From Centropus unirufus (taxonomy: Eukaryota; Chordata; Aves; Cuculiformes; Centropidae): a DNA stretch of 64,000 bases. Under the pieces are notes generated by a model. It was not told the DNA's origin. It did not search any database and saw nothing but the letters and a program-made list of their open reading frames with translations. Positions 61,611-64,000 of this stretch are shown one piece after another. The stretch spans positions 253,823 through 317,822 of the forward strand of contig VYZI01000255.1 in assembly GCA_013397695.1 (NCBI GenBank). The letters are read 5' to 3'. Within the stretch, counting starts at the first letter, position 1. Each line of letters opens with the position of its first letter. A program made the position numbers and the translations under genes.

Positions 61611-64000
61611 TTTTATATCAAAACCACATTGCCAGATAGTTTCTTTTTCTGTCAGTTCAGTTTAGCCATGCAAGGCAGTTCACAATGAGCTCATGTGCTG
61701 CTCTGGAGTTCTAAAGGCACAGCTGGCATATGCAAACAACCTTTCTTTCTATCCTTGGCTTCACCAGTTATGTCTGCCAAAAAGTTGGCTTTGCTCACAG
61801 ACTTCACATTCTCTTTGTTACTCTCTCCTCCCCATCCTTCTGAAGATCTGCTGGTCTATGAAGGGTGATTTTGCCTTCTGTATTTTGCACCATGTAGTGG
61901 ACAACTCTCCCTGAATTTTAGATAAATAAGTCAAAACCCTTAAGGTCTTCCCTCTGAAATCTTTTGCTACAACCTTTTTTTCTTCTCTAAGGACAGAACT
62001 CTATACTGCTCAAGAAATGACTGCAACTTTTGGATGCAATGAAACCTTTAAAAATACCCTTCAGTCATTTCTACTGAGTAGTTCCTTTACTTTTAAGTAT
62101 TATTTCTGCTGTTGTTCAGAAATACCATGATGCACTGCCAGTGACAGAATTTGTTTCTGTTTTGCCATTTTTCCTGAGATTTGGACGGAAAGGGTTTTAC
62201 GTGATCAGAAACATCAGTTAGGTACAAAATTGTCTTTGTCCTCATAGAGGTACTTTTAATAGTGGTTCTGTCATGGGTACAGAGTTTCCCTCTGAACACA
62301 CTTGGTAGTTTATGGTAAGATGAATGATATCTACAGCAAGGAAGCAGGATGAGAAATCCTGTCCTTGATGTCTTTGTGCTGTCTGAGCTGAAGGTGAGCA
62401 ATTTGAGGCTATCATTTTAACATGTTATAAGCCTGTGAGAAAGAGAGTTGAGAGAAGGAAAGGGGAAAAAAACCTGCTTGTAAATGCCATCATTCTCCCG
62501 GTGTCCCAAATATACAAAGGCATCCTAGAAGAACACTAATCCTGTGACTAGTCTTCCAGATTTTAGGGCCACTGATGCCCAAAATTAGACATACCCATAG
62601 GACCATGTCTTCATGGAGTAGTGCTAAGAAGCAGCGTCTTCCATTGGCTCTTGGCATTCAGCTATTTCTCACCCTGTGTGCTTCCTGACAGTGCAGAAAA
62701 AAATCTTCCTGTGAAGCAGTGATGTAATTTAGTCTCATGAAAGAACAACCCTTGAGAAAACCACCAGAATGATTTTACATCACAAAGTAGTGATGTATAA
62801 CAAACTCAACAGTCAATGTTTTTATTTTAATTTACACCACCATGTTGAAGCAACAGTGAGGAATTTAAGCATTAAAAATTAACTAAAAAGATGCTATATC
62901 GTGTCCTTAAAGCTGTCACTAAATTATTGTTAAAATCATGATTTTTCTTTTTGTCTTTTGAAAATACATGATGAAAAAAAGGAACGAACAGTAGGTTAAT
63001 AGAATAAAGAAAACCTCAACAAAGAGAAGGGAGGGATTATGTAAGGGAGCTCTGTGCATCCCCTGAAATGTCCGTGCATCTACGATATTGATCTGTTGCA
63101 GACACTATGGGCTGCCCCTGTTCACTGGGTGAAGCTGAAATGGAAAATTGAACTGCAGCTTCGAGATCATAGGAGCAGCCAGAGGCCATCCACTGCTCAG
63201 GAACTGCCAATGCCTATTCCCATGCTGCCCTAGTCTAGCCCATAGCTAACTGCTTTCAGACACCTAGAGAAAATCTTTACACTACTGCAAAGGCCACATT
63301 TAGGGAACTGTCTTCCTGCCTTCCTGGATTTTCATGAAAAATATTGTGTCTTCTAATCATGTCTTGTATGCTGTTTAAAATAAAATATTTTGGACATTGA
63401 ACATATTTTTTCCAGTTTATAAAAAGCATGTATTTCTGACTATGCATTGTACTGAATTCTGACTTAGTAGCAAATACACTACGACTAGCAGACTTCAGTC
63501 AAAACAAAAAAAAGGCAGTTGAAATCAGGATAAGGACTTGGAGGGCAGGCTTTCTGTAACTTCCTGCACTGATCATATTACTGTTCACACATTAGTATGG
63601 TATCAAACCATCTAGCAGTTTATATAACTCTTCACAAAACTATATAAAATAGTTCAGATATAGAATTCTGATTTTATTTTCATCAGGATAAATGGCTTTT
63701 TACGAATTTCCCAGTAACAGTCTTACGGGCTAATTAAACAGATAGGATTCTGTCAAATCAATTGAAAAAACCAGAACTGTGAAATCGTATCTGCCCTACG
63801 TGCAGGCTATCTGCACGGTGAGGCAATGCACAGATTCTATAGGGATAGCCATGCCAATAATGGAAACAGAAGTACACGGTATCCACTGTTAAACACACAT
63901 TGTCAGTGTTCCTGCATTCCAGCATTGCAGACTGTTGGTAGTTTATCCCTTTGTGCGTCAGAAGGACTTGCATCTTTATAAACTGAAACCACAGACACGT
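61611..64000. other. intergenic DNA to the window end
   Basis: No gene is recognised. 63040-63290 is richer in G and C than its surroundings and contains short acceptor-like and donor-like strings, but I find no open frame with a recognisable domain there. Confidence 0.5.

Noticed and set aside
1..64000. CRISPR array, operon, phage or bacterial mobile system
   Set aside because: There are no regularly spaced repeats, no dense same-strand genes and no ribosome-binding-site pattern; the CR1 LINEs show the sequence is from a vertebrate.

Overview
The window reads as intergenic vertebrate DNA, most likely from a bird. It is AT-rich, with no bacterial-style gene packing, and I recognise no protein-coding exon, tRNA, rRNA or small-RNA gene. 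Its only clear protein-level signals are decayed LINE retrotransposons. Four belong to CR1, the dominant LINE of sauropsids, recognised from the conserved CR1 3' region and from CR1 ORF2 peptides. CR1 copies are sparse, no L1 or Alu-type SINE is seen and microsatellites are short, which fits a bird better than a mammal or squamate. A turtle or crocodilian cannot be excluded. I make no species or chromosome assignment.

Layout. 1-12685: unique AT-rich DNA with scattered fragments of old amniote repeats and a few short local duplications. 12686-14097: a minus-strand CR1 that keeps part of the endonuclease, the endonuclease-RT linker and the 3' region but lacks the RT core. 14098-21079: AT-rich, nothing recognised except one old repeat fragment. 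21080-21510: a plus-strand CR1 3' end, the best preserved copy. 21511-29519: old repeat fragments, a small palindrome, and an assembly gap at 25862-25953. 29520-30170: a heavily mutated plus-strand LINE reverse-transcriptase C-terminus whose landmarks and spacing look RTE-like rather than CR1-like. 30171-36227: nothing recognised. 36228-36885: a minus-strand CR1 3' end of a different, older-looking subfamily. 37700-37930: a probable plus-strand L2-type LINE fragment. 40375-41555: a minus-strand CR1 carrying RT fingers and palm, with a changed catalytic box (FTDD). 41556-64000: mostly AT-rich DNA with several MIR-like SINE fragments and more old repeat pieces.

No genes act together here. The content is a layered record of insertions: old MIR/L2/RTE-like and unassigned amniote repeats, then several generations of CR1. 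Open reading frames of up to about 147 codons outside the LINEs show no recognisable domain and are compatible with chance. I did not find a convincing undescribed biological system. The most unusual item is the RTE-like fossil at 29520-30170. All repeat assignments were made by eye from remembered family hallmarks, without alignment.
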